DNA from: SB11 sp965249955
GTDB taxonomy: Bacteria > Bacteroidota > Bacteroidia > UBA8524
Assembly: GCA_965249955.1 (NCBI GenBank)
Contig: OZ252261.1
Coordinates: forward strand, 62,001 to 126,000
Direction of reading: 5' to 3'
DNA length: 64,000 nucleotides
Part shown: one piece after another, positions 36,054 through 44,571 of the stretch
Layout: every line of letters starts with the position of its first letter
Position numbering within the stretch: the first letter of the stretch is position 1
The notes under the pieces: generated by a model
Databases searched by the model: none
What the model was told of the DNA's origin: nothing
What the model saw: the letters and a program-made list of their open reading frames with translations, nothing else
Translations under genes and position numbers: made by a program

Positions 36054-37049
36054 ATGAGAAATATATTAAAGTCAAAAGTATACCTTCTATTTTTTCTTAT
36101 AACATCTACCCTTGTTATAGGCACAGGTGGCTATATGCTTATAGAAGAGTTTGATTTTTTAGAAGCCTTTTACATGACGGTGATAACTATCTCTACCACA
36201 GGTTTTGGAGAAGTTCATCCGCTTACTGATGGTGGCAGAATATTTACTATACTTCTACTCATCTTCACTTTGGGGGTATTTGCCTATTCTATAGGCTCAA
36301 TATCCTCTTACCTGCTAGATGGTGATTTTATGGTACTGCTTCGCAAACGAAGAATACGTAAACAAGCGAAAAAAATGGAAAACCATGTTATAATATGCGG
36401 CTATGGACGCAATGGGCGCAAAGCCTCTGAAATGTTTACCCTGCACAAAACTCCATTTATAGTTATAGAGCGTAAGCACGAATTGTGTATGGAACTGCGC
36501 GAAAAAAACATACCTGTATTTGAAGAAAGCGCCCTTGAGGATGAAGTGCTATTATCAGCAGGGATATTGAATGCACGTGCACTAATGTGTGCCCTGCCCG
36601 ATGATACCGATAACTTGTATGTGGTATTATCAGCCCGTGAAATGAACCCGAAACTGCACATTATTAGCCGTGCAAGTAACGATAGTGTAGAGAAAAAATT
36701 GAAAATTGCAGGGGCAACCGAAGTAATAAAACCCGATTTTTTGGGCGGCATGCACATGGCCTACTTAATTATTAACCCCGATGTAAAAGAATTTATAGAT
36801 TTTGTAACCCACGATGCTGAAAATATGTTTCACGAGATAGACCTTGAGCTATACACAAAACTTTGGGAGAAACCCATACGAGAATTACGCAAACACAGCG
36901 CGCTTGATATTAGTATTGTGGGACTAAAAAATAATACAGGCGGTTATACCGTTAATCCTCCTGAAGATACACTAATGACCCGTCACCAACAATTAATAGT
37001 ATTAGCCACTACACAACAATTAGAAGCCTTTAAGCACAACTTTGCTTAA
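36054..37049 (+). CDS. Potassium channel with RCK (TrkA-N) domain
   Basis: A 331-residue two-helix channel subunit with a C-terminal regulator domain. Helix 1 is near residues 8-27, the pore helix and filter read ISTTGFGEVHPLT, and helix 2 is near 68-90. The RCK domain begins with the Rossmann motif IICGYGRNGRKA and continues to a TrkA-C-like end (EDTLMTRHQQLIVLA). The filter is TTGFGE where classic channels have TVGYGD; Phe for Tyr is tolerated in some bacterial K channels. I start at ATG 36054; a GTG two codons earlier is possible. The next gene follows 12 bases later. Confidence 0.9.
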   Translation: MRNILKSKVYLLFFLITSTLVIGTGGYMLIEEFDFLEAFYMTVITISTTGFGEVHPLTDGGRIFTILLLIFTLGVFAYSIGSISSYLLDGDFMVLLRKRRIRKQAKKMENHVIICGYGRNGRKASEMFTLHKTPFIVIERKHELCMELREKNIPVFEESALEDEVLLSAGILNARALMCALPDDTDNLYVVLSAREMNPKLHIISRASNDSVEKKLKIAGATEVIKPDFLGGMHMAYLIINPDVKEFIDFVTHDAENMFHEIDLELYTKLWEKPIRELRKHSALDISIVGLKNNTGGYTVNPPEDTLMTRHQQLIVLATTQQLEAFKHNFA

Positions 37050-37061
37050 TTAATACATACC

Positions 37062-38549
37062 ATGCTTGCACATTTACAACAAAATTTTGAGCAACACGCT
37101 GCTCAAAATGCGTTTTATATAAAAGGTACATTTTATACCTACAATCAACTAGCCAAAAAAACTTACGCAATAGCTAGTTGGCTAAAAAAAAACAACCCAA
37201 ACCGCCAACCCGTTGGCATAATAGCCGATGACCATATTGATACCTATGCAGCACTTTTGGGCATATTACTAAGTGGCGCTGCTTATGTACCCATACTTCC
37301 TGATTATCCTAAAGACCGCAGCCAAAGTATTATTGACCAAGCAGAACTACACACAATACTTTGCCCCCACCCTGCTGCCCAATTGCAAGCAACTATAAAC
37401 AATACTGACGTTATTACAGAAATAGCTTCAATACCTGCTTTTGAGGGGAAGTACGCGCTACCAAAAATTAGTGAAACCGATTTTGCGTATATTCTTTTTA
37501 CATCGGGCAGTACAGGAATACCCAAAGGTGTGCCCTTAACCCACCGAAACCTTTGGGGTTTTATGGATTCGTTTTTTGCTTTGGGATATGAGCTAAGCCC
37601 TAAAGACCGCTTTTTGCAAATGTTCGACCTTACGTTCGACCTTTCTGTAATGTCGTACTTAGCACCATTATTAGTGGGCGGATGTGTGTATACCGTTAAC
37701 CCCGAAGAGATTAAATACATGGCTATTTATAGCTTGCTAGAAGACCATAAACTTACCTTTACCCTTATGGTGCCCTCAATGCTTAGCTACTTACGCCCAT
37801 ATTTTGATGATATTGAACTGCCCCACTTGCGCCACTCACTATTTTGTGGCGAAGCATTGTATGCTGATATAGCTAAAGAATGGGGTGCTTGCCTGCCCAA
37901 TGGCAAAGTACAAAACGTATATGGCCCCACTGAGGCTACCATATTTTGCCTCACATACACCTGTGGTAAAACCATAAAAAGCTATAACGAAATGGTGTGC
38001 ATAGGCCAGCCTATGAAAAATGTAAAAGCCAAAGTAGTGGGCGACGATAAGCAACCTGTAGCACAAGGCGAAAAGGGAGAACTGTGCGTAGCGGGTGCAC
38101 AAGTAACACCGGGTTACCTGCACAACCCACAAAAAAACCAAGAAGCATTTTTTGAACTTAACAATACACGTTACTACCGTACTGGCGACATAGTATATCA
38201 AGACGAAATCGGTGATTATATGTATTGCGGTCGCGTTGATTATCAGGTGAAGGTAAAAGGTGGTTTTAGGGTTGAGTTGAATGAAGTTGAAGCACATGCC
38301 CGACACCACACCCAACTTAGCAACGTAGTAGCCGTAGCAATGGCCAACAGCATAGGCATAGCTCAAATATTTTTGTATGTTGAGGATTATAAGGGCGATA
38401 TAGACCAACTAAACGGCTACCTTAAAACCCAAATGCCCGATTATATGCTGCCCGAAAAAATTATTAATATCCCTAGTTTTCCACTAAACGATAATGGCAA
38501 AGTAGACCGCAAACAGCTTACTGCTTTGTTATCATCAGCATCACTATAA
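37062..38549 (+). CDS. Stand-alone amino acid adenylating enzyme (DltA-like)
   Basis: A 495-residue ANL-superfamily ligase. The core motif LFTSGSTGIPKG is at 146-157; FDLSVM supplies the substrate-pocket Asp and matches the D-alanine ligase DltA; NVYGPTEAT and YRTGDIV follow; and the C-terminal catalytic Lys480 is in NDNGKVDRK. It ends at the small domain with no carrier protein, condensation or thioesterase domain. So it activates an amino acid as AMP ester and passes it to CoA, a separate carrier, or an acceptor. A GNAT gene starts 3 bases later. True DltA is normally beside dltB/C/D, none of which is here. Confidence 0.85.
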   Translation: MLAHLQQNFEQHAAQNAFYIKGTFYTYNQLAKKTYAIASWLKKNNPNRQPVGIIADDHIDTYAALLGILLSGAAYVPILPDYPKDRSQSIIDQAELHTILCPHPAAQLQATINNTDVITEIASIPAFEGKYALPKISETDFAYILFTSGSTGIPKGVPLTHRNLWGFMDSFFALGYELSPKDRFLQMFDLTFDLSVMSYLAPLLVGGCVYTVNPEEIKYMAIYSLLEDHKLTFTLMVPSMLSYLRPYFDDIELPHLRHSLFCGEALYADIAKEWGACLPNGKVQNVYGPTEATIFCLTYTCGKTIKSYNEMVCIGQPMKNVKAKVVGDDKQPVAQGEKGELCVAGAQVTPGYLHNPQKNQEAFFELNNTRYYRTGDIVYQDEIGDYMYCGRVDYQVKVKGGFRVELNEVEAHARHHTQLSNVVAVAMANSIGIAQIFLYVEDYKGDIDQLNGYLKTQMPDYMLPEKIINIPSFPLNDNGKVDRKQLTALLSSASL

Positions 38550-38552
38550 AAA

Positions 38553-39200
38553 ATGAACTTTGTACCCGCTACCGAAAAAGATATAGATTTTATAGCTCAC
38601 GCTGTATTTGCAGCTGTAAAAAGCGGAACAGATATACTTACCTACTCAACCCTGTTTGAAAAAAGTGAAGAAGAGCTTTTCCCACTTTTTAAAACCATGC
38701 TTGAAGAAGATGTTGAGGGGCAAGAACTTTGGCTAAGCGGCTTTTTGATAGCTAAAAACAGTGATGGAACGCCTGTTGCAACTTGCTGTGCTTGGGTTGA
38801 AGGAATCGAAGGCCCATCAAGTATGCTAACTGCCCAGTTGCTTTCGTTTACATTAGGTAATGAAAGCTATAAAAAAGCACTTGAAAAGCACGAGGCGATA
38901 GAAAGTATGCGGATTGACCGCGAGGAAGGAACACTACAAATTGAACACGTATACACAACCCCTAACTATAGAGGCAAAGGCTTGGCAGCTCAGGTAATTG
39001 AAAAGCAAATAGAGCTATACAAAAGCCAACAGCCTACTTTGCAAAAGGCACAGATTATACTTTTTAAAACCAATCAAAACGCATTAAACGCATATTCCAA
39101 AATGGGGTTTAAGGTTTTGGTAGAGCAAAAAAGCCAACACCTGCAAGTACTAAACTACTTCCCTACCGATACACGAATATTGATGGAAAAAAATATTTAG
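38553..39200 (+). CDS. GNAT family N-acetyltransferase
   Basis: A 215-residue GNAT protein. The acetyl-CoA loop is TTPNYRGKGLAAQVIEKQIE (about 131-150), preceded by the LQIEHVYT strand; it ends in FKTNQNALNAYSKMGFKV, the usual final helix and strand. The N-terminal third is longer than in minimal GNATs and acidic. It lies 3 bases after the DltA-like adenylating gene, so the two are almost certainly made together. Its acyl donor could be acetyl-CoA or an aminoacyl thioester made by its partner; that is inference. Confidence 0.85.
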   Translation: MNFVPATEKDIDFIAHAVFAAVKSGTDILTYSTLFEKSEEELFPLFKTMLEEDVEGQELWLSGFLIAKNSDGTPVATCCAWVEGIEGPSSMLTAQLLSFTLGNESYKKALEKHEAIESMRIDREEGTLQIEHVYTTPNYRGKGLAAQVIEKQIELYKSQQPTLQKAQIILFKTNQNALNAYSKMGFKVLVEQKSQHLQVLNYFPTDTRILMEKNI

Positions 39201-39276
39201 CTCCAAAATATTTAGTTGGGTATAAAAAACCTCACCATATAATTTTAGTCTAATAATAGACCAAAAACATAGCGTA

Positions 39277-40665
39277 TTAGTAGCCCAAAATACTTAGCAT
39301 ACTATCGGCTTTTTGCTCAGGCGCAAACAGTTTGTAAGTAAATTTACCATCAACCACATCAATCAAAACGTGTTTTGGGGCGGGTATAAGGCAGTGTTGT
39401 ATACCACCATAACCGCCAATACTTTCTTGATATGCACCTGTATGGAAAAAACCCATGTATAGCTTTTCGCCTGCGCCAATAGTGGGCATAAATACTTGTG
39501 TAGTTTGGCTATCGCTATTGTAATAATCCTGACTATCGCAGGTTATACCGCCTAGGTTGATACGTTTAAAAGGATTGTCCCAATGGTTTATTGCCAATAG
39601 AATAAACTTTTGGCCTATGCCCCAAGTATCGGGCAAAGTGGTGATAAACGAACTATCAATCATATACCACAACTCTTTATCGTTTTGCTCTTTTTGCCCA
39701 ATTATCGAGTAGATTATACCTCCGCTTTCTCCAACTGTGTATTGGCCAAATTCACTATAAATATTTGGCTCAAGCACATCTCTATCAGTACAAATAGTTT
39801 TTATGTATACAATAATTTGGTCAATCATATACTCATAGTCGTACTCAATACCCAGCGTATTATATATAGGCATACCACCACCAATATCAAGCCCTTCAAG
39901 TTCAGGTGCATATTCTTTTACATCGCAATACACATTTATTAGTCGGGCAAGCTCACTCCAATAGTAAGTTGTATCTTTAATACCTGTGTTCACAAAAAAG
40001 TGCAACATGGTAAGTTTGTATTTTGAGTTGTTTTTAATTTTCTCCAAATACAAATCTTTAATTTTTTTAGAACTCATGCCTAAACGGCTTGTGTAGTAAG
40101 CAGAATCAGGCTCTTCTTCAGTGGCAATGCGTATACCTAGTTTTAGGTTAACATCGTAAATATCATACTTATCTACCTCATCAGGATTATCTAAAATAGC
40201 CACAAGGTTTTCAAATCCATCGCGTACCATTTCGGTAATTTTCCTCGCATACTCATCCGTTTTGTAGCCGTTGCAAATAATGGTTTTGGTTTTTGAAAAA
40301 TGTCCTTTCTCATTCAACAACCTAATAATATCTAAATCATACGCTGATGAAGTCTCTAAACCAATATCATTTTTTAACGCCTCTTCAAGCACAAAATTAA
40401 AGTGCGAGCTTTTAGTACAATAGCAATAATTATACGAACCCTTATAGCCGTTTTTCTTTATAGCCTTTGCAAACCTTTGCTGTGCATTTTGTATTTGCAT
40501 ACTTATTTTGGGCAGGTAGGTAAACTTTAGCGGCGTTCCAAACTCTTCTACCATATCCATAAGCGGAATATCATAAAATGTTAGCTCACTGTTTTTCAAA
40601 TCAAACCCGTGACGTGGAAAATAAAAGGTTTGTTCAATAAGGTCTATATACTTGTTCTTTATCAT
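39277..40665 (-). CDS. speA: Arginine decarboxylase (alanine racemase-fold)
   Basis: A 462-residue PLP enzyme of the group IV decarboxylase type, shorter than the E. coli SpeA (about 650 aa). It converts L-arginine to agmatine at the start of polyamine synthesis. PLP Lys85 is in YCYCTKSSH; the phosphate-binding Gly motif is LDIGGGMPIY; and CDSQDYY carries the C-terminal catalytic Cys-Asp pair. The HFFVNTG phrase is the specificity His segment. It is divergently transcribed from the arginase gene; 127 bases separate them. Confidence 0.9.
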   Translation of the reverse strand: MIKNKYIDLIEQTFYFPRHGFDLKNSELTFYDIPLMDMVEEFGTPLKFTYLPKISMQIQNAQQRFAKAIKKNGYKGSYNYCYCTKSSHFNFVLEEALKNDIGLETSSAYDLDIIRLLNEKGHFSKTKTIICNGYKTDEYARKITEMVRDGFENLVAILDNPDEVDKYDIYDVNLKLGIRIATEEEPDSAYYTSRLGMSSKKIKDLYLEKIKNNSKYKLTMLHFFVNTGIKDTTYYWSELARLINVYCDVKEYAPELEGLDIGGGMPIYNTLGIEYDYEYMIDQIIVYIKTICTDRDVLEPNIYSEFGQYTVGESGGIIYSIIGQKEQNDKELWYMIDSSFITTLPDTWGIGQKFILLAINHWDNPFKRINLGGITCDSQDYYNSDSQTTQVFMPTIGAGEKLYMGFFHTGAYQESIGGYGGIQHCLIPAPKHVLIDVVDGKFTYKLFAPEQKADSMLSILGY

Positions 40666-40792
40666 GCTATGGGGCTTTTGCTTATTATTGCACTATCTTT
40701 CCTTGAACAATAATTAGCATCTTTATTTAATAAAAAAGCTATCAGTCAGGGCAAAAGTAAAGTGTAAGAAGGCATATTTAGAAGGATTTTTT

Positions 40793-41734
40793 ATGAACGG
40801 ACGAAAAATTAAGATAATTGAAGTAACCTCAGAATTGGGGGCAGGCACACGAGGCGCAAGTTTAGGGCCTGCAGCATTACGCTATGCCGATTTAAATAAA
40901 GGTCGTAAGCGTATTAGTAGGTTTAATACCTCAAAAGTTAGCGATTTAAACTATGTACTAGGCAAACCCACTGCCTACGAGCACGGTAAAAATATAGATT
41001 CTATTGCACAAGTAATAAATGCAATTGCTTTGGAGGTAGAACGCTCGTTGAGCGATGGCGATTTTCCTGTAATTTTCTCGGGCGACCACAGTAATGCGGC
41101 AGGAAGCATTGCTGGTATAAAAAACTTTTACGATGATAAACGTATAGGTGTTGTATGGGTTGATGCCCATGCCGATATTCACTCGCCACACACCACCCCT
41201 TCGGGTAATGTACACGGAATGCCTATTGCAGCCTCGTTAGGTATAGACAATAAACAAAGAGCTATAAATGATGTGGATGCCGATACGCAAGAGTGTTGGG
41301 AAGAATTAAAGTATGCAGGCAGTAAAGGTATATCGCCCAAAATATTACCTCAAGATATTGTATACATTGATATACGCGACTTGGAAAGGCAAGAGTGGGA
41401 TATAATTGATGAACTGGATATTGAGTTTTATACTCCAAAAGAAGTACAAGAAATAGGTATTGAAAAGGTAGCTAAAGAAACACTTGATTACCTAAAAGAT
41501 TGCGATATGATTTATGTTTCGTTTGATGTAGACAGCATGGATCCTTCGGTGTCTGAAGGCACAGGCACCCCCTACCCTGACGGGTTAAAACTGCACGAGG
41601 CCAAAACACTACTGTATCACCTATTAAAATACCCCAAAACTGTAGCATTTGAAATAACCGAAATAAACCCTTTGCTTGATAAAGAAAACAAGATGGCAAA
41701 GGCAGTTTTAGAAATTTTGGAAGAAGTTTTATAG
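40793..41734 (+). CDS. Arginase family (ureohydrolase) enzyme
   Basis: A 313-residue ureohydrolase. Metal ligands are visible in FSGDHSNAAGS, WVDAHADIHSP and SFDVDSMDPS. The SxDxDxxDP and DAHxD motifs are characteristic. Arginase, which splits arginine to ornithine and urea, is the most likely activity from GDHS and the length. Agmatinase is the alternative and would fit the neighbouring decarboxylase, since agmatine is its substrate. Its N-terminus (IEVTSELGAGTRGASLG) matches arginase-type proteins of Bacteroidota. Which substrate it uses decides whether the pair competes or forms a pathway. Confidence 0.88.
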   Translation: MNGRKIKIIEVTSELGAGTRGASLGPAALRYADLNKGRKRISRFNTSKVSDLNYVLGKPTAYEHGKNIDSIAQVINAIALEVERSLSDGDFPVIFSGDHSNAAGSIAGIKNFYDDKRIGVVWVDAHADIHSPHTTPSGNVHGMPIAASLGIDNKQRAINDVDADTQECWEELKYAGSKGISPKILPQDIVYIDIRDLERQEWDIIDELDIEFYTPKEVQEIGIEKVAKETLDYLKDCDMIYVSFDVDSMDPSVSEGTGTPYPDGLKLHEAKTLLYHLLKYPKTVAFEITEINPLLDKENKMAKAVLEILEEVL

Positions 41735-41810
41735 AAAAACTAAAACCAATGTTTAAACGTTTATTAAAAAATAACCGTCATAGGTGAAATAAAACACTGA
41801 TAACCCGTAT

Positions 41811-42923
41811 ATGAAATTAAAGTTACTAATAGCTGTTGCAGCTATATCTACCCTAGCTTCGTGTAAAAAAGATAAAGAAGATAATGCAGGCCCTAGTGTA
41901 AATACACTGCCTGAGTTTTATAACGAAGCCCCTTCAAACGACTATGGTAAAAACGCACCTAATATTAGGCTTATAGCTGATATTAGCAATATGGTGATAC
42001 AACCTCAAGATCTTGATTTTCATTCACAACAAGCCAATCAGTTGTGGGTAATAAACAGAGGTAACGATATACAAGGCGGCTCATCGGTTACTATTTTTAA
42101 CCCCGGTAGCACAAATCAAAAAACAGAATTTAGGAGAGACGGAAACGCGTGGCACTTTATGGCGTTTCCATCGGGTATGGCTTTTAGCCCCACCAATGGC
42201 AATTGGGCAACTACAGCCAATATAGTTGATGCTAACAGAAGCGGAGGTTCGTTTACAGGGCCTACACTTTGGTCGGGAAATATGGATGTATACGCCATGG
42301 AATCAGGTGGAAACGGCAGCCATTTAGATATGTTGCACGGCAGCCCGTTATCAAAAGGTATAGCTGCTGAAAAAGATAATATTTTTTGGGTATACGATGG
42401 TTATTACGGCCATTTAGTTCGCTACGATTTCGTAGCCGACCATGGGCCGGGTAATGACGACCACTCTGATGGACGTGTGCACCGCTATACTGATGTGCCC
42501 CTTAGCCAAGATGCTAACTACCCACACCACATGGTACTGGATAACAATGCCGAGTGGTTGTATATAGCCGAAGGGCCAAAACAACGTATTATACGTGTTA
42601 ATATAAAAACAGGTTCAAAAACCACCGACCTACCTTTGATAAATGAAATACTAGCAGAGCATTGGGAAATGAAAGGTGCTACTGTGGAGGTGGTGTACGA
42701 TAAAAACATGCAAAAACCTTGCGGTATAGCGCTGGTAGGCAACCGCTTATACGTAACCGACAACGCAACAGGTGATATAATTGCAATTGACATAAATAAC
42801 CGCACTGAAATAGGCCGAGTTAATACAGGCAATGCAGGTGTTACAGGTATAGTATATGGTTTGGGTAAACTTTGGTTTGCCAACCAAACCACCAACGGTA
42901 TATATGTTGTAGAGCCTAAATAG
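41811..42923 (+). CDS. NHL/beta-propeller lipoprotein
   Basis: A 370-residue lipoprotein. The lipobox is STLASC with lipidated Cys18, followed by KKDKED. The rest is a six- or seven-bladed propeller with phrases such as QLWVINRG, LYIAEGPKQRIIRVN and LYVTDNATGDIIAID, as in NHL or YncE-like repeats. The last blade reads GIVYGLGKLWFANQT. There is no catalytic motif. Acidic and Lys residues after Cys18 may direct it to the cell surface. It lies 77 bases after the arginase gene and could share its transcript. A strong terminator follows. Confidence 0.8.
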   Translation: MKLKLLIAVAAISTLASCKKDKEDNAGPSVNTLPEFYNEAPSNDYGKNAPNIRLIADISNMVIQPQDLDFHSQQANQLWVINRGNDIQGGSSVTIFNPGSTNQKTEFRRDGNAWHFMAFPSGMAFSPTNGNWATTANIVDANRSGGSFTGPTLWSGNMDVYAMESGGNGSHLDMLHGSPLSKGIAAEKDNIFWVYDGYYGHLVRYDFVADHGPGNDDHSDGRVHRYTDVPLSQDANYPHHMVLDNNAEWLYIAEGPKQRIIRVNIKTGSKTTDLPLINEILAEHWEMKGATVEVVYDKNMQKPCGIALVGNRLYVTDNATGDIIAIDINNRTEIGRVNTGNAGVTGIVYGLGKLWFANQTTNGIYVVEPK

Positions 42924-42948
42924 CTTTTGTTGTACTTTTAAAAAATTT

Positions 42949-42983
42949 AAAGCCGGTGAAGAATATTCTTCACCGGCTTTTTT
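42949..42983. terminator. Bidirectional palindromic terminator
   Basis: A 32-base perfect palindrome (arms aaagccggtgaagaat / attcttcaccggcttt) extended by three more T. It lies between the convergent lipoprotein gene and the membrane-protein gene. Confidence 0.92.
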
Positions 42984-43007
42984 GTTTCAGCTAAAAACAG
43001 CATTTTT

Positions 43008-43427
43008 TTATAGCCCAAAAATATTATGTGTAAACAGTATAGCAAACGATATAAACAAGGTATTCATTCCTATTCCACCAACTTTAAAAAGCATTTTCTT
43101 AGGTATATCATACATGGGGTAGTATGCTATTTGTGTTGCCACTTTACCAACCCAATACGCGGCTATTAAACCTGTTATTGCGGCAGCCAAATGCGTTTGG
43201 TTTTTAAGGTCGTCGGCTAATAAAATAGCAATAAGCCCAAAACTAAAATTAAGCCCTTGTATATACCTGCCATAAGTTTTGGCAATTTCTTGGTTCAGGG
43301 GTTTTAATTGTTTCACATCATTATACCAATCAAACACTTTGTGGCGTATGTATGGGTATATAAGTGCTGTAAATATTTGCCCCACACCCCCTAAAATAAT
43401 AAGCCAATTGGGTATGTTAATTTTCAT
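43008..43427 (-). CDS. Four-helix membrane protein of unknown function
   Basis: A 139-residue membrane protein with four hydrophobic segments (about 8-26, 56-74, 80-98, 116-136), separated by a basic loop after the first helix (RHKVFDWYNDVKQLKP) and another after helix 3 (YYPMYDIPKKML). I do not recognise the family and see no active-site residues. The segments contain few charged residues, so it is likely a structural or accessory inner-membrane protein. It lies 20 bases downstream of the CPBP gene and is probably co-transcribed with it. Confidence 0.72.
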   Translation of the reverse strand: MKINIPNWLIILGGVGQIFTALIYPYIRHKVFDWYNDVKQLKPLNQEIAKTYGRYIQGLNFSFGLIAILLADDLKNQTHLAAAITGLIAAYWVGKVATQIAYYPMYDIPKKMLFKVGGIGMNTLFISFAILFTHNIFGL

Positions 43428-43447
43428 GCTGATATTGTTTTATATCA

Positions 43448-44407
43448 CTAAAAAAACTTTTTATCTGCTAAACCCAACTCGCGGCCGAAAGTACCGCCCG
43501 TCTCCATCATCCAAGCTATACCAAGGTGTACTATAATACCGCCAATAATACTACGGGTTTCGTAAGCTATTACGCCCAAAAGCAAACCGCCAAAAAACGA
43601 GCTTATAGTTTCGCCCAATGGTTTGCCAAAATGTATAAACACATAAAAAGCCACCATAGGCAATATACAGGCGCGCCCCACAATAGGTGCAAAAGCCAGT
43701 ATCAAAAATCCACGGAAAAAGAACTCAGTCATCACAAAATCTACTCCGTAACACAATTCAAAAAACACCACCTTCAAAATACCCAGTGTACTGCTAAAAC
43801 CTTCGGGTATTATGCGTTGGTAAACGGGGTACATACTTAAAAAATCAGTCTGAAAGCTAGCCCATGTTATTAGCGGAATCATAAATATCAGCATTCCAAA
43901 ATAAGGCTTAAAATCAACCCCTTTTACTTTAAACCCATACAAATTTTGCTGTTTACGGTGCACAAAAAACCAATACACTACTACGGGTAAAAAAACCATC
44001 ATAGCCTGCGCTATTTGGTTAAAGGTGCGCATATTGTAATAGTAATTCTCTTCGGTACTAAAAACCCTCACCCACTCGCGATACCCAAACCACGAGCTAC
44101 GCAAGCAATACACGGCCAAGGCAAAAAGAGCTACACCCCAAAATTTCTTATTTTTTAGTATATCCCAACGTTTATAAAAAACGATGTACAATAAATAACT
44201 ACCTATAAAAGGTATACCATACATTACCGCATTAGCTAAAAAATGGCGGGGTATATCACCCCAATACTTCATCACATAGTTTTTCTCCATTTCTAGCGTA
44301 TACTCAAAGTATACACTAACGGCCACTAAAACTACTACACTAATAAAATATAGCGGTTTCACCTCCTCAGTAAAATAGCTATGTAAATATTTTAAAATCT
44401 TTTTCAT
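43448..44407 (-). CDS. CPBP family intramembrane protease homolog B
   Basis: A 319-residue membrane protein with eight or nine hydrophobic segments. The CPBP motifs are TEFFFRGFLILAF (Glu and Arg), YVFIHFGKP (His) and GIIVHLGIAW (His). Active members cleave membrane-embedded peptides; others are bacteriocin-immunity proteins. It differs from the CPBP gene at 20904 by a longer N-terminal half and shares only the motifs. I use ATG at 44407; a TTG 11 codons earlier is possible but less likely. The gene downstream is a small membrane protein of unknown role. Confidence 0.82.
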   Translation of the reverse strand: MKKILKYLHSYFTEEVKPLYFISVVVLVAVSVYFEYTLEMEKNYVMKYWGDIPRHFLANAVMYGIPFIGSYLLYIVFYKRWDILKNKKFWGVALFALAVYCLRSSWFGYREWVRVFSTEENYYYNMRTFNQIAQAMMVFLPVVVYWFFVHRKQQNLYGFKVKGVDFKPYFGMLIFMIPLITWASFQTDFLSMYPVYQRIIPEGFSSTLGILKVVFFELCYGVDFVMTEFFFRGFLILAFAPIVGRACILPMVAFYVFIHFGKPLGETISSFFGGLLLGVIAYETRSIIGGIIVHLGIAWMMETGGTFGRELGLADKKFF

Positions 44408-44520
44408 GAGAATGTGGGCAAATATGCGACTTTTCAACAAACAATGTTTTGCGCCGCTTGTAATTTAATTTTGAAATTCATTCAGTCCATTGTCCATAGT
44501 CAACTATCCACAGTATTTTA

Positions 44521-44555
44521 ACTGTTGACTGTCGACCGTAGACTGTTAACTCTTT
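44521..44555 (+). repeat. Heptanucleotide tandem repeat upstream of dnaE
   Basis: Four consecutive 7-base units, actgttg, actgtcg, accgtag and actgtta, occupy 44521-44548, with a degenerate fifth (actcttt). They lie 17 bases before the dnaE start. The preceding 30 bases contain an inverted copy of part of the unit (agtcaac). The arrangement is more regular than expected by chance. Confidence 0.6.
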
Positions 44556-44571
44556 TAACCAAAACCGCTCC

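Noticed and set aside
37839..38408. A 189-codon frame antisense to the adenylating enzyme; similar long antisense frames lie at 21698-22252 and 46446-47042.
   Set aside because: Each is the mirror of a strongly supported coding region and has unlikely composition with no recognisable domain; they are shadows caused by codon bias.
44504..44512. DnaA-box-like CTATCCACA upstream of dnaE.
   Set aside because: A single 8-of-9 match to TTATCCACA without a cluster, AT-rich unwinding region or neighbouring dnaA/dnaN; one such match is expected by chance in 64 kb.
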